A stretch of DNA of 64,000 nt, taken from Ditylenchus dipsaci (lineage: Eukaryota; Nematoda; Chromadorea; Rhabditida; Anguinidae). Position 1 is the stretch's first letter. Each line of letters starts with the position of its first letter. Both the position numbers and the translations under genes were made by a program. The stretch is from NCBI GenBank assembly GCA_004194705.1, contig SADC01001298.1:248001-312000 (forward strand), in the 5' to 3' direction. Of the stretch, positions 20,999-31,679 are shown one piece after another. The notes under the pieces were generated by a model. That model searched no databases. It was given only the letters and a program-made list of their open reading frames with translations, and was not told where the DNA came from.

Positions 20999-21649
20999 GT
21001 AAAAGCCTCTTCAAAATCTAGGATTTCACCTAGATTTGTTTAAAAAAGGTTAAAATTCGGTCAAAATACCCTAAAAAGACTATTTACCGCCAAGGGGTGG
21101 GTGGCAATTTTTCGATAAAATTTAATTAATTTTATTGAGAAAGTGTTCAGAAAATTCTTCTCGTCCCTTTTGTGCAGAGAGAATGAGTTCAAGGGGTGAT
21201 TTTGGTCACTTTTCAAAAATCCGAGTATGGGGAGGGGGTAACTAAATAACCTCTTACCTCACATTTTCCTAGATTAACATCACATCTCTCATGCTTCAAG
21301 TTTTCAGATTGAGGCTAAAAAGAGCGTTTTTAACATGAAATCTTTTTTTTCTCTTTTCTTCCCTCGACTTCGACTAGTCGAAACAAAATATATATGAAAG
21401 TTTTTTTGCATTCCTTCACACTGCAAAGCCCGAGAAGCATTTTTACGCAGTTGGACTCAGAATTTTACGCTGAACACGGATTTCTAATGGTACTAAGCAT
21501 TGCATGTTTTCATTTCATAAAGTCTGTGTGAATCACCACTTATTTATTGGGTAGGGATTTTCAAAACGTCCCACTTTCTGTTGAGATAATATCTAACTTA
21601 ATCCTTTACGTAAAAAAACGAAAAATCTCACGACTATTTTGACATTAAA

Positions 21650-21834
21650 TACAGTCAAACCTCGATAATCCCACCCCGCAAACCGCCACCCTTGATAAAC
21701 CGCCACCTCAATAAGCCCGATTTGGTTGGCCGTCAGGGAAAACTCAACAAAGTTTACCCCGCTAAATCGCCACCTCGATAATCCGCCATCCTCGGATCGG
21801 TCCATGGGGTGGCGATTATCGAGGTTTGACTGTA
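21650..21834. mobile_element. CAGTC-type MITE, GGTGGCG subfamily
   Basis: Ends 'tacagtcaaacctcgataat' and 'attatcgaggtttgactgta'. The interior repeats 'ccgccacc..gataa'. An inverted, nearly full-length second copy is at 48810-48999. Confidence 0.85.
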
Positions 21835-21999
21835 TAGCAATACTTTATTAAAAATCGTGACAAAATATGTAAAAATAATAAGCTGGAATTTTACCATGCG
21901 CAATTCGATACCTCTTGGACCCCTTACACCTATTTAACCCATTTTGAAGCGAAAGGATCGTCACCATCGTTAAATTCTGAGTTCAAGTGTGTAAAAAAG

Positions 22000-22139
22000 C
22001 TACCGGCTTTTGGAATATTCACTCAGATGAGCTCTACAGATTCTGCTTTCTGATTTTGGATATTCACCCAAAAATTTTGAGATCGACATCAAATTTGTTC
22101 CAAAAAATAAGCTCGCTGGTCGGATAATTAGAAAAAATA
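22000..22139. repeat. TACCGTA-family remnant
   Basis: It ends 'aattagaaaaaatacggta' at 22139, and 'ggatattcaccc'/'ggaatattcactc' is repeated inside. The left end is uncertain. Confidence 0.35.
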
Positions 22140-22221
22140 CGGTAATTGCCATGGCCGGTAAAACCATTAAGATATATTTTGTGAAAACATATATCACTGA
22201 CATTTTGTGTTATTTTTTATG

Positions 22222-22430
22222 TCAATAATAAATCACCTTTGTAAATACTTTCATGATATAGCTTGATCTAGTCATATTGTGAAAGCTTCTTTCAAAAGTC
22301 CTGTCTCGATCACCGCCAATAAAATACACCTGTAATATGTTTTTGAGCAAATTTATTATAAAAAAGCTTTCTATTTTTTATCATTGTCCGTATTTCAATA
22401 TAGTCAGAAAATTTGAGCCGGTCAGCTGGC
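22222..22430 (-). CDS. Unrecognised terminal exon
   Basis: From an acceptor 'attctag' the exon reads DRLKFSDYIEIRTMIKN, KLFYNKFAQKHITGV, then, after removing one T from a TTTT run near 22328, IGGDRDRTFERSFHNMTR, SSYIMKVFTKVIYY and TGA. A one-base homopolymer fix yields a continuous 69-codon frame. No family recognised. A CAGTC-type MITE starts just upstream at 22446, inside what would be its intron. Confidence 0.4.
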
Positions 22431-22445
22431 CTAGAATTTTTAGAA

Positions 22446-23848
22446 TACAGTCCACTCTCGATACAGTGACACCCTTTTTCAAAAAGGGGTGTCATTAAAT
22501 CGAGTTTTTACTTTTTTAACCTAAAATTAACTTTCTTTTCGAAAAACGACATGCAGAACCGGAATCCTTACGATATTTGCAACAAGACTGTCAGAACAGA
22601 ATGAATAAAAAAACTTCGAAAATCGGGTTAAAAAAAGTGTTGGACCCTAGGCGGGAACGAACTTGAGGGGGTACCATACTTACTTTACTTTTTCAAATGA
22701 ATTTTTTTGGTTCTTTTCCTTTATCCGGATGACCTGTATAAAATACTTATAGAGTTATAGAGTTCTTTATAGAAATCATCCGGATAAAGGAAAAGAACCA
22801 TTTTTTTTGAGTGAGCCTTTTATTTTTTATTAAAGTCTGTTTCTTAGAGTAAAAAACGTATTTGAAAAACACATTTTTCATTGAGCCAGGTAATTCTCAA
22901 AATTTTTTGGACGGAACGGAATGTTTTTTGAACATAATATTTTTTCCTAGGGTGAAAGGGCTCTGAATTTTACGTCGAATACTGTATTGTTTGTAAATTA
23001 AAGTGGAAAAAATTCTTACAAACACTTGAAAGAAAAAACACGGCAATTTTAGAAATTTTCAACATGTCGCTTTTCAAAAGCCCGCGTTTTCCAATGATAC
23101 TTCTTTTCCGAAAATTTGTGTTTTTTGTAAAATAGTAAGATAATTTGATAGAGTATTGCAAAAAATTGGGTATTTGAATCCCGTTCTTCTAGAGCCTGTT
23201 TTATGGCTACTTTGAGCTTTTGGAAAACCACTTTTAAACTTAAATGGCAAAATTCTCAAAGTTTTGAATGTTTTCTGCCAAAACAATTATAGGCACAAGA
23301 TTAAGCTCTATCTCACGCTTCTTACGAGCTATCACACTCTATAATTGCCAAAGTAAATGACTTAAAACAACCCAAAATTAAAAAAGTCAATATTTTGAAA
23401 ATTTTCATAACGGATTTCTTTAATTTCCGACAACAAGTACAGTTTTATATAGCAATTACGCAATAACCTACCTGAAAGAACTTGTTCTACAAGATAGGAG
23501 TGAAAAAAATTTCGTCAAAACCGAGGTAACAAAGCGTGATCCAAAATTACAGAAAACTGGTTTTAATTTTTTTTAACTAACCTACTTACTTTAATTTTAA
23601 ACACCCCCCTCGTTCAAAATCGTGTTTGTGCATTGCGTTTTTGACCCACTTTTTGAAGACTGCTTTTATGCAACTTACACTCATTTTTTAGCCAGTGAGA
23701 TGATCTACAAAATGAGGTATAACTTGCCTGAGAAAACTTTTCGAAAAATGGGTCAAAAACACAATGCCAAAAACACGATTTTGAATTAGGGGGGGGGGGT
23801 GCTTAGATTAGAGTAAATACGGTATCACTATATTGAGAGTTGACTGTA
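22446..23848. mobile_element. Composite of nested CAGTC- and TACCGTA-type MITEs
   Basis: Outer ends 'tacagtccactctcgata' (22446) and 'attgagagttgactgta' (23848) pair. Inside are 'ctaggcgggaacgaact' (22650), a short palindrome (22708-22809, arms 'cctttatccggat'), and a MITE at 23580-23824 ending 'attagagtaaatacggta' whose arms share 'aaaacacgattttgaa'. No coding frame is convincing. Confidence 0.6.
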
Positions 23849-24528
23849 ATTTACATTAAAAGAAGACAGATATTAAAAAAAACTTTTATTACAAAAGTTA
23901 CTAGTGAAGTTTGACTATTTTAAAAAACTTAACACAAAGCGAGCGCAGTGTAATAATAGTTCCACCCTACGTTCTATTTGTGAAGTGCGAGCCTACGAAA
24001 TATTTTGCCCGATTTAATTTCTAGCATTTTGTCTAGAGCGCTAGAACCTGAAGATTGCATTTTATCGCATTTTTATGCATCAAATCTTTTTAAAAAATTC
24101 ACACACCAGAGGTTTCATAGATGCAGGGTTGCTATGTGGAAAACAAAAACTAAAATTGTTTGATTTCACGTTGAAATTAACAAGACTCGAGCACATTATC
24201 TAAAATAAAACTACTGCATTATTATTTTTAACTTTGTTTTGATGCTTTTAGTCTATGTTAGTTTTTAACACGGGAATTCCTGACTATAATAATAATTCGG
24301 ATAAGGGGTTTAGGACCTGCTGTCTAATGGACCTGCTGCATATCATAAATCAGACTTCTGAACATAAGTGCAATACCCTTAATTATACAAATTCTCACAG
24401 CGGCTCATTGAAAAATGGATAGTTTTTCTTCATGCTGGTGAGCAGTGAATTTATGTAGCTCAGCATTTTCTCTTATGCTCATTAGAAAGCCCTTTGTCTG
24501 AGTTTTTAACAAAATGTCGTATGCCTAC

Positions 24529-24965
24529 CATGGTGGGGAAAACCGATAAAATTGCCCTATTTTATCGGTTTTTTATCGTTTTATCCCTTTTTATTTATTC
24601 CTTATTTTTGCTGATTCAGACCCTTTTACTGATTTTTTTTCACCAAAACGATAAAGAAAGGTATAACGAGAATATTAGCGACCTATTTTACTGCAAAAAA
24701 CATCAAATAGCTTTCTTAGTTAACGTTATAAAATAGTCATAATTTGGTCAATTTTATCGTTATTTTTATAACGTCAACTAGGAAAGCCATTTGATGTTTT
24801 TTGCAGTAAAATAGGTCGCTAATATTCTCGTTATACCTTTCTTTATCGTTTTGGTAAAAAAAATCAGTAAAAGGGTCTGAATCAGCAAAAATAAGGAATA
24901 AATAAAAAGGGATAAAACCGAAAAAACCGATAAAATAGGGCAATTTTATCGGTTTTCCCCACATG
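24529..24965. mobile_element. hAT-type fold-back MITE with exact 8-bp TSD
   Basis: Two almost perfect arms of about 200 bp start 'catgtggggaaaaccgataa' (the left has one extra G). The flanks are identical, 'atgcctac' (24521-24528, 24966-24973). Near-identical open frames on both strands simply mirror each other and are not genes. Confidence 0.85.
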
Positions 24966-25299
24966 ATGCCTACATTCGAAAAAATTATCATGGGTAAAAA
25001 TTCAAAAGAATCAATTTAAGCTGTTTTTTTTAACACATATCTTTACGAAAAGTATAGGAAATTTTGCGCAGAAGCATGTAAACATGAAACGGACTTCCGG
25101 TTCAGAATCAGCATGAAAAATGGCACCAGCAAATGCGTTAATGTCAAATAAAATGAGCTTTTGGACTGTCTAGCAAAAGTAAAAAAGAGCCCGAAAACAT
25201 ATCTTAAAATGAAGTTTGGTTTAAAAGAATTGCAAAGTTGTAAGCCTGACACTGGATCCGTGTTCAGTATGGTCAATTTACTTGACAAACAGCTCTTGG

Positions 25300-25425
25300 A
25301 AACAGAAAGTAACTGTCAAATTTTGAATTCCGTTCGATACAAAAAGCATTCAAATATACAATTGTTTAAAATTTAAATGTTTTTTTGTCTCTAACGGAAT
25401 TCAAAACTTGACAGTTACGTTCTGT
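25300..25425. repeat. Snap-back element C, core
   Basis: The arm 'gtaactgtcaaattttgaat' returns as 'attcaaaacttgacagttac'. The loop contains 'tttaaatgtttttttgtc', related to the loops of A and B. Confidence 0.6.
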
Positions 25426-25617
25426 TTCGTACGACATACCTTAGAAAGCTCAGACAAAGGTCATTCTAATGAGCATAAAAGAAAATGTTGAGCTACATAA
25501 ATTTACCAGCCTGAAGAAAAAACTATCTATTTTTCAATGAGTCGCTGTTCGAATTGGCTAAGGGCATTTCACTTATGTTCGGAGGTCCGATTTTGTGATA
25601 TTCATGCTCAGCAGGTC

Positions 25618-25848
25618 CTAAACCCTTATACGAACCGTTATTACAGTCAGGAATTTCCGTGTTAAAGCACAGTAAGGATGGACGGTGAGACCATCACATT
25701 CTGGTGCGCAGTAATTTAATCGAAAGTCTGATTCATTTTTTAACTTTGATTTTGTTGAATTGGTGGTCGAAAACGCAATTTTAAAAAGTGTCATTTTCAA
25801 ACATTTGCTCAGTATAGAAACGGCCGTAATGGCACTTTTTGTAGACAC
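25618..25848 (-). CDS. GT92 N-terminal-like fragment
   Basis: The frame contains LNYCAPECDGLTVHPYC, which parallels LNYAPEYAGLTV in the GT92 exon at 9284-9478. It overlaps the outer arm of the inverted duplication and shows no metal-binding DxD block, so it is at most a fragment. Confidence 0.25.
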   Translation of the reverse strand: MSTKSAITAVSILSKCLKMTLFKIAFSTTNSTKSKLKNESDFRLNYCAPECDGLTVHPYCALTRKFLTVITVRIRV

Positions 25849-25990
25849 GGTTTCTTACGTTACACTCATTTGCGCGCAACTCATCTGTCACATTTAGCCC
25901 ATTTTTAACTTTTTTCTAACATAGGCGAAAGCGAATGCTTAAAACTTTTAAAAAATAATTTGCTTGTAAAACTTACAAAAAGTGGAACCT

Positions 25991-26236
25991 AGTATAGAAT
26001 ACGACCCCCCCCCCCCAAACTTATGCCTTGTAAAAGTCAAGTCAAGCACCCAAATATATGTTCCACACCCCAGAAAATCTGCGTAAACTCTTTAATAGTC
26101 ACAACTTCCATACACTGGCCTACCCCAAGCCTAAGGCTAAGCCTAAATTTGTTGTTCCAAAGGGTAGTTACAGCAATTTTCATAAGGGTCAGGTTTATTT
26201 TCGGGAGGATTATTCTATACTAGCGCCAAAAACTAC
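25991..26236. mobile_element. Diverged GGCGCTA-family element
   Basis: An inverted relative of 27274-27511. Both contain 'cctaagcctaaggctaag'-type text, a run of C or G near one end and 'tagcgcc' at the other. The left end is degraded ('ggaacctagta'). Confidence 0.6.
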
Positions 26237-26289
26237 TTTCTAATTTTAGTCTCATTTAACATTTAAATTTCTTTTTTAGAAAAAAAAAA

Positions 26290-26420
26290 TAGTTCAAATG
26301 TTTGTTGTCTCGAGTGGAATTCAAAATATGAGTGATTTCTCAATTAAAGAGCACTTATATTAGCAAACCGACCATCCTGAACACGAATCTGGTGTCAGAA
26401 TTTCGGGATTGCAAAACAGA
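26290..26420. repeat. Snap-back-related half element D
   Basis: 'ttcaaatgtttgttgtctcg' plus 'agtggaattcaaaa' matches the loop and one arm of A and C, and 'gaacacgaatctggtgtcag' matches the outer flank of B and C. No opposite arm is present. Confidence 0.5.
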
Positions 26421-26425
26421 CATAC

Positions 26426-26742
26426 ATAACGGCTCTCTTGAAATTCCGCCAAATTTTCCGCTGTCGAAATCATCTCAAAATCGCGGTCGATATCACCCAA
26501 ATTATCTTCCCACCGTTTTTATCTTAGTTAAAACTTTTACTTAGAAAAAATTAAATTAAATACCTTTCTATATGCAAATTGAATTTTTTCTTCATCAGAC
26601 ATTTCCCTGCTAGGCGTTTCGACAAAATAAGACAAAGTATCATTTGTAATTTTCAAAAATTGATCTAAATGTTTAATTTATTTTGATGTAAGATTTCAAA
26701 AAGAGATAAGATCTTTTGCTGAATCCGGTCTATTTTTGCCAT
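26426..26742 (-). CDS. Unrecognised two-exon gene start
   Basis: ATG at 26740-26742. Exon 1 reads MAKIDRIQQKILSLFEIL, then (one T gained near 26680) KHLDQFLKITNDTLSYF and VETPSREMSDEEKIQFAYRK to an AAG|GTATTT donor. After a 41-nt intron, exon 2 reads KRWEDNLGDIDRDFEMI, STAENLAEFQESRY to a TAT|GTATGT donor. Removing one A from the AAAAA run at the start of exon 2 makes the splice phase fit. The product is helical and charged; I do not recognise it. It lies between two inverted GGCGCTA elements. Confidence 0.5.
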
Positions 26743-27235
26743 GATCTCTCTTGTTGTTTTTTTCGCTGTTTAGGTTTTCGCTTAAGCACACGCAGACCAC
26801 CGTACGCGAAGACGAAATTAAAAAAAAAGACTTTGCTAATCTTTGGTAATCGATAACCGGCTCCTCGTAGCATCACATGCATCGAACATGCTTCAGATAG
26901 AAGTAACAGACCTTGAGTAAAAATAATTAAAGTTTAAGCTTTTTGAAGCTGAACTAGAAACACACAAACATTTTAATTAAAAAAAAGGAAAACAGAGTTT
27001 CACTTGGGATCTGTCACTTGTATTTGATTTTCGCGCTGTATCATGTGATGAAAAAAAATGAAACCTTTTTTTACCATGTAATGATTAAAAAACATTTTCG
27101 AGCGCTCTGTAAAACTTTAAAAAAAATACTAATTTGCACAATAATAGCACATTTTCGCCAAAAAGTCACTAGCTTTTTGTGTTGTTGTCGAGTTCACATC
27201 ATTTTCGCTTAAATTTTTTAAAAATTTGCTTACAA

Positions 27236-28003
27236 GGGAACCGCACGAACTGTACGATTTGATTTAAATTTTCGGCGCTAGTAGCGAATACCCCCCCCCC
27301 CAAGCATCGACCTTTTAAAATTGCTGTAACTACCTTGCAAACAACAAGTTTGGGCTTAGCCTTAGGCTTGGGGGTAGGCCAGCGTACGGAAGTTGTGACT
27401 AATGAAGAGTTTGCGCACATTTTCCGGGTCTGGGACATAAATTTGGGTACTTTTTACTAAAGTAAAAAAAAGTGAAAATCGTTGGGGGGGGGGGTATTCG
27501 CTACTAGCGTCAAATTTTCTGACTACGCTATCGTGTAGAGCATATTCGATTTACTATATAGAATTTCAATATTTTTTTGCCACCAGCCACAAAAATGTCG
27601 ATTGTTGGGCTGAAGAAACATAAAAAATACGCTAAAAATTGCCTTGGCCCCCCTGTGGTTTTTTCAAAAACTCTTCTTTTGCTTTACTATTACTTTTTTC
27701 TGTCTTCACAAATTCCTGCAAATTGAAATGTTCTACGCGCTTTTGTTTGTAATAACATGTTTATTCAATAAGTTATCACCACATAACAACTCTAAACCTC
27801 ATCACAACAATGATAATCAACAACAAAACAACAGGAGGGACCAAGGCAATTCTTAGCGTATTTTTATGTTTCTTCAGCCAACAATCGACATTCTTGTGGC
27901 TGGTGGCAAAAAATGTTGAAATTCTATATAGTAAATCTAATATGCTCTGCACGATAGCGTAGTCAGAATATTCGAATCAAATCGTACAGTTGGTGCGGTT
28001 CCT
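27236..28003. mobile_element. Fold-back element interrupted by a GGCGCTA insertion
   Basis: Arms of about 170 bp: 'ggaaccgcacgaactgtacg' and 'gactacgctatcgtg' on the left return inverted on the right. A GGCGCTA element (27274-27511) is inserted in the left arm; the right arm shows the uninterrupted sequence. The middle ('ccttggccccc', 'gggaccaaggc') links it to 4396-4632. An AT-rich frame inside is non-coding. Confidence 0.75.
27274..27511. mobile_element. GGCGCTA-family element with exact 8-bp TSD
   Basis: Ends 'ggcgctagtagcgaatac' and 'gtattcgctactagcgtc'; flanks 'aaattttc' at 27266-27273 and 27512-27519 are identical. Confidence 0.85.
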
Positions 28004-28017
28004 TGCTAGAGTAAAAC

Positions 28018-28233
28018 TACCGTATTCCCTCTAATTGCCGCCCCCTAACTTCAAATGGTCTAAAATTTATGTTTTTATTTACTGTTTAAGCTGTCTAAAA
28101 AATGCCTGCGAGGGATTTCGAAAATCTAACAGGCACTTTTTTTCACACTACAGCTAAAACACGAGTTTTGAACGAAAAAAATATTGCATGCTTCTAATTG
28201 CCGGCCCGGGGCGGCAATTAGAAAAATACGGTA
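28018..28233. mobile_element. TACCGTA-family MITE, GCCGCC subfamily
   Basis: Ends 'taccgtattccctctaattg' and 'caattagaaaaatacggta', with 'ccgcccc'/'ggggcgg' inside each end; same subfamily as 60746-61135. Confidence 0.8.
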
Positions 28234-28509
28234 ATTCCCCCCCCCCCCCTCTTTTCACGCAACTTTTCACTTTTCACGCAACACTTGTCAGCCAGTCGGC
28301 CGACATCCCAAAAAAATGACTTTATATCAGCCGCGCAATAACCGTCTAAAGTTAATCAGGTGCCATTATTTTCACTCTTTCACCTGAATTGTCTCTAGCT
28401 ACAACTTTTTTAGATCAACCCAAGGCTCATAAAAGCTCATATTACTCCTCAGTGCAATCGCTCTATAATGCAATGTAAAACTTTCTTGCACTCACCCTGA
28501 TTCTCACAC

Positions 28510-28700
28510 GAATTCATGGTCAGCATGGTCAATTTGCATGTAAAACTGCTAAAAGATGAAAAAGTCTTTTTCAAATTTCACTCCAGACAAATATATATTC
28601 ATATTTAAATGTTTGTTGTCGCGAGTGAAATTTTTGTATTAAAGCAGTTTTACATGCAAATTGACCATGATGACATGAATCCGGTGTCAGTTATGGGGGT
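28510..28700. repeat. Snap-back element B
   Basis: The arm 'atggtcaatttgcatgtaaa' returns as 'tttacatgcaaattgaccat'. The inner stem 'aatttcactc'/'gagtgaaatt' closes on a loop with 'atatttaaatgtttgttgtc', shared with elements A, C and D. Confidence 0.7.
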
Positions 28701-28950
28701 TCGCCTAGTGCGAAAAACATTTTACATAAAATTATCTTTCAAAATTTCACGAACTACTTCAAAAAAATGCGTATTTGACGCGCAGTTCTTAATTAAAAAA
28801 ATTGTTTGTTAAGCCTTTCTTGGAACAGCGCTGCTAATGCAATCATATTTAAAATGGCAAACGATAAATAAGGGGGTCAATCATTTTATTTCTCAACTTA
28901 ACGATTTCCTAAATTACACTCTTTTGAAATTTTTATTTATATTTTTATAT

Positions 28951-29363
28951 GTGGTTGAACCTCGCTATAGTGGCACCCTCAAAAAGTTCGTTCCCGCCTA
29001 GGGTTCGACACTGTTTTTAACCCAATTTTCGAAATATTTTATCCATTCTGTTATGACAGTCTGGTCGCAAATATCTTAAGGATTCCGAGTTTACCGATCG
29101 TTTTTTTGAAAAAGAAACAAAATTTGGGTTAAAAAAGTGAAACCTCGATGAACCTTGAAAACAGGTGCCACTATATCGAGGTTTTACTTTTTTAAGCCAA
29201 TTTTTTTTTCAAAAACGATCGGTAAACTCGGAATCCTTACGACATTTGCAACCAGACTGTCATAACAGAATCGATAAAATATTTCGAAAATTGGGTTAAA
29301 AAAGTGTCGAACCCTAGGCGGGAACGAACTTTTGGGGTGCCACTATAGCGAGGTTCAACTGTA
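28951..29363. mobile_element. CAGTC-type MITE, nearly palindromic
   Basis: Almost the whole 410 bp folds back. Ends 'gttgaacctcgctatagtgg' and inverse. Inside are 'gttcgttcccgcctagggtt' and 'ttaaggattccgag' with inverses. Same family as 5242-6035 and 52980-53390. Confidence 0.85.
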
Positions 29364-29819
29364 TTTTTGTAAAAATTGTATACAGATCAGGAGCGCTTGC
29401 AGTGAGGAGTGAAAAATTTATTACGAGCCTTGGGTTGGTCTGAAAAACTTGCAGCTAGAGGCGTTTTAAAAAGTGTTAAGTGATAACTGATAAGCTTTGA
29501 ACGGTTATAGCTGATGAAGTCATTTTTTAAAGAGCATAGTCGTTTTAAGCTCAGCAGAGTTCAGGATACAAGATAGGATAAAAAAATTGATTTTTTTTCA
29601 TAGTTGTGCACTGGGTCATTCTTACAGATTGGGTGTTTTAAAAGATAATAATAGATCATATTTATTTTAAAAGAATACCATCTCTATTTAACAAATACTG
29701 AAGTTTGTCACGCTTTATTGATAATTGACGCTACTGCCGTATACCCTACCAATAAAAGCCTTTGCGGTATACTCAACCCCAAAGTACATTCAATTGTGTG
29801 CATTTCGTTAAAGATAATA

Positions 29820-30535
29820 TTTCTTTTTGGCCATAGATTCCGAATGGCCATAGAATTGTTGTCAAAAGCGCAAGTGCACCACACCTCCAGAGAGGTTTTC
29901 TCTAAGCCTACTATTTGGGTTCCCTTGATTTTTTTTCACCCCAATCCATTGAAATATGGAATGTGCTCGTATTTGACCGCGAAGCGCCAAATACCTTTAG
30001 TTTCATCGGCGCAAAAGGTGAGAAATAGGTGAAGAGTGAAAAAATTAGCTTAGAGAAAACACTCTTTGCAGGGGTAGGGGTGCACTTGGGGTGCTGTCAA
30101 TTGTTGTTTTTGGCCATAGAATTTTTCTTTTTGCCCGTACTCGCTGAAAATCATGTTTAAACAACTTTTTGAGATGTTTTTGGTTCTGAAACATTCTGAA
30201 AAAATGTTTTCAGGCTGTAAAATACTTTTTTGGAAAAAGAATTTTGATCAAATTATGCTTTTGTCTTGAGCAGCCAATGGTTGAAAATTCTCAATAATTT
30301 TTTTCCTTGAAAAAATGTCGTTTGCAGCCTGAAAACATTTTTTTCAGAATGTTTCAGACCCAAGAACATCTAAAAAAGGTTGAAACATGATTTTGAGCGA
30401 GTGCGGGCAAACATAAGAAATCTATGGCCAAAAAAGAAATCTATGGTCCAAAAGAAGAATTCTATGGCCATTCAAAATCTACGGCCAAAAAAATATTCTA
30501 TGGCCAAAAACGAGAATTTTATGGCCAAAAGAAAT
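29820..30535. repeat. Fold-back and GGCCATAGA minisatellite
   Basis: 'cccgtactcgctgaaaatca' (30137) pairs with 'tgattttgagcgagtgcggg' (30388). On the outside, 'tctatggccaaaaa' repeats about six times (30418-30530) and its inverse three times (29825-30120). 29880-30080 also shares 'gggttcccttgatttttt' and 'ctctttgcagggg' text with 60070-60240. 29546-29819 has nothing recognised. Confidence 0.65.
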
Positions 30536-30562
30536 GCCACCCTTTCTGAATTATTATTACTT

Positions 30563-30664
30563 TTAGAACTTGATGGGCAAACTGCTTTCACCTATTTCTT
30601 CCTTAATATCTGTAGTAAAAAAGTGAATCTGTACAAACTGTAGCCCTTCGTCTGGGCTATCCAT
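30563..30664 (-). CDS. NLE-domain-like first exon (WDR12/YTM1-type)
   Basis: ATG at 30662-30664; reads MDSPDEGLQFVQIHFFTTDI, KEEIGESSLPIKF, stop. The Q-x-x-F-x-T spacing at the start of the protein is typical of the NLE domain that opens WDR12/YTM1, a 60S ribosome-assembly WD-repeat protein. An AG|GTGAAA donor at about 30588 could end the exon after KEEI. No WD repeats are seen nearby. A second copy at 6855-7015 shows that the segment is also a dispersed repeat, so this may be a captured fragment. Confidence 0.35.
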   Translation of the reverse strand: MDSPDEGLQFVQIHFFTTDIKEEIGESSLPIKF

Positions 30665-30734
30665 TGGTGTTGTAAAGTTTATTTCGTTTAGCTATCTGAC
30701 AGAGTTCCTAGCTATTTAGGCAGAGTATATATTT

Positions 30735-31670
30735 TTCGATAAAATTTTACTACATTTTTTAATAATATGACTACATTTCTGGGGTGTTTTCAGTGATAAT
30801 AACCACGAAAAACAAGTAAGCCTAAGCAAGAAAATGAAAGCCGCCAAAATCTAGCAAATGCTGCAGAAAAAATTAAGAAATTATAGTTGAGCAATTGACT
30901 CAAAAAGTTGTACCAGAAATGCAGTTTTAAATCATCATTTTACTAGAAAAAAAATTGATTTTTGATTATGTCAATCATTGCGAATTATCTGCCATATAAG
31001 AGAAACCAAAAAGTTGCAAAAGTGTAAAACAAAATTAGAAAGAAGCATTAAAGTTCGAATATTTAACAGAAAAAGTTCAAGAGCACAACTCCAATGTGGA
31101 GTTTCATCTTTTAAGGTTTTAAAACGCTGTGGCTTTCTACCCTTGTCAAAGAAGAAAAAATTATTCAACTTCAGATCTTATTTGCATGTCAAAAGACTGA
31201 AGACTCAGAAAATTTAGATGTTTAATAATTTTTAATATTTTCGCTCACCTATTGTTTTAAATCGCTGCTTGGGATGGCTATATTTTATTTCGACTATTGC
31301 AATTTGGATGAAAGTAAACGTTAGTAAGCAGTTGTAAGAATAACCATATTTTTGGAGAAAAATCTTGATAAAAGTAGAATGTCGAGTTTATTTAATATCA
31401 TTTTGGAATATTTTCGTCCCACTAAAAATATAATAAAAAAATTACTTAACATGGGAAAGTGGTGTGCAACAAACTAGGCTTTTTGTTTAGAATTTTATGC
31501 TGAACAGGATAATTGGAAAAGGTTTTGCAATGAGAAGTCCTCAAATGGGTAAAAAAGCATTTGAAAGTAGGTGATTTTTACCTATTCCGACCACCTGGAA
31601 TTTGAGCAAAATATGGGTGCTGCTCGCTTAACGAATGAACGAACGAGGTGTATAATATCTTAAAATAAAG
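30735..31670. other. No firm gene; one basic open frame
   Basis: 30978-31217 (+) is open and basic (KCKTKLERSIKVRIFNRK, GVSSFKVLKRCGFLPL) with no recognised domain. The rest is AT-rich and featureless. Confidence 0.2.
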
Positions 31671-31679
31671 GGCGTGGTC

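Larger units (their letters stand above)
24268..25665. repeat. Long inverted duplication
   Basis: 24268-24520 and 25430-25665 are inverted copies, sharing 'acgggaattcctgac', 'ctgagctacataaatt'-type text and 'ctcattagaaagc'. Between them lie a hAT fold-back (24529-24965) and snap-back core C (25300-25425). Confidence 0.75.
28310..29545. repeat. Inverted repeat enclosing snap-back B and a MITE
   Basis: 28310-28450 ('agatcaacccaaggctca') and 29403-29545 ('gagccttgggttggtct') are inverted, about 140 bp each. Between them lie 28510-28700 and 28951-29363. Confidence 0.6.

Noticed and set aside
24529..24965. Two similar AT-rich proteins on opposite strands
   Set aside because: They are mirror readings of the two arms of one fold-back MITE.
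26023..26243. A conserved protein shared with the antisense frame at 27199-27438
   Set aside because: Both are translations of the same repeat, and the frames drift.
27644..27856. Frame with a hydrophobic start and Asn/His-rich end
   Set aside because: It lies in the centre of a fold-back element and its ends run into the arms.
30380..30643. A Lys/Met-rich protein
   Set aside because: It is the translation of the 'tctatggccaaaaa' minisatellite running into a repeat.
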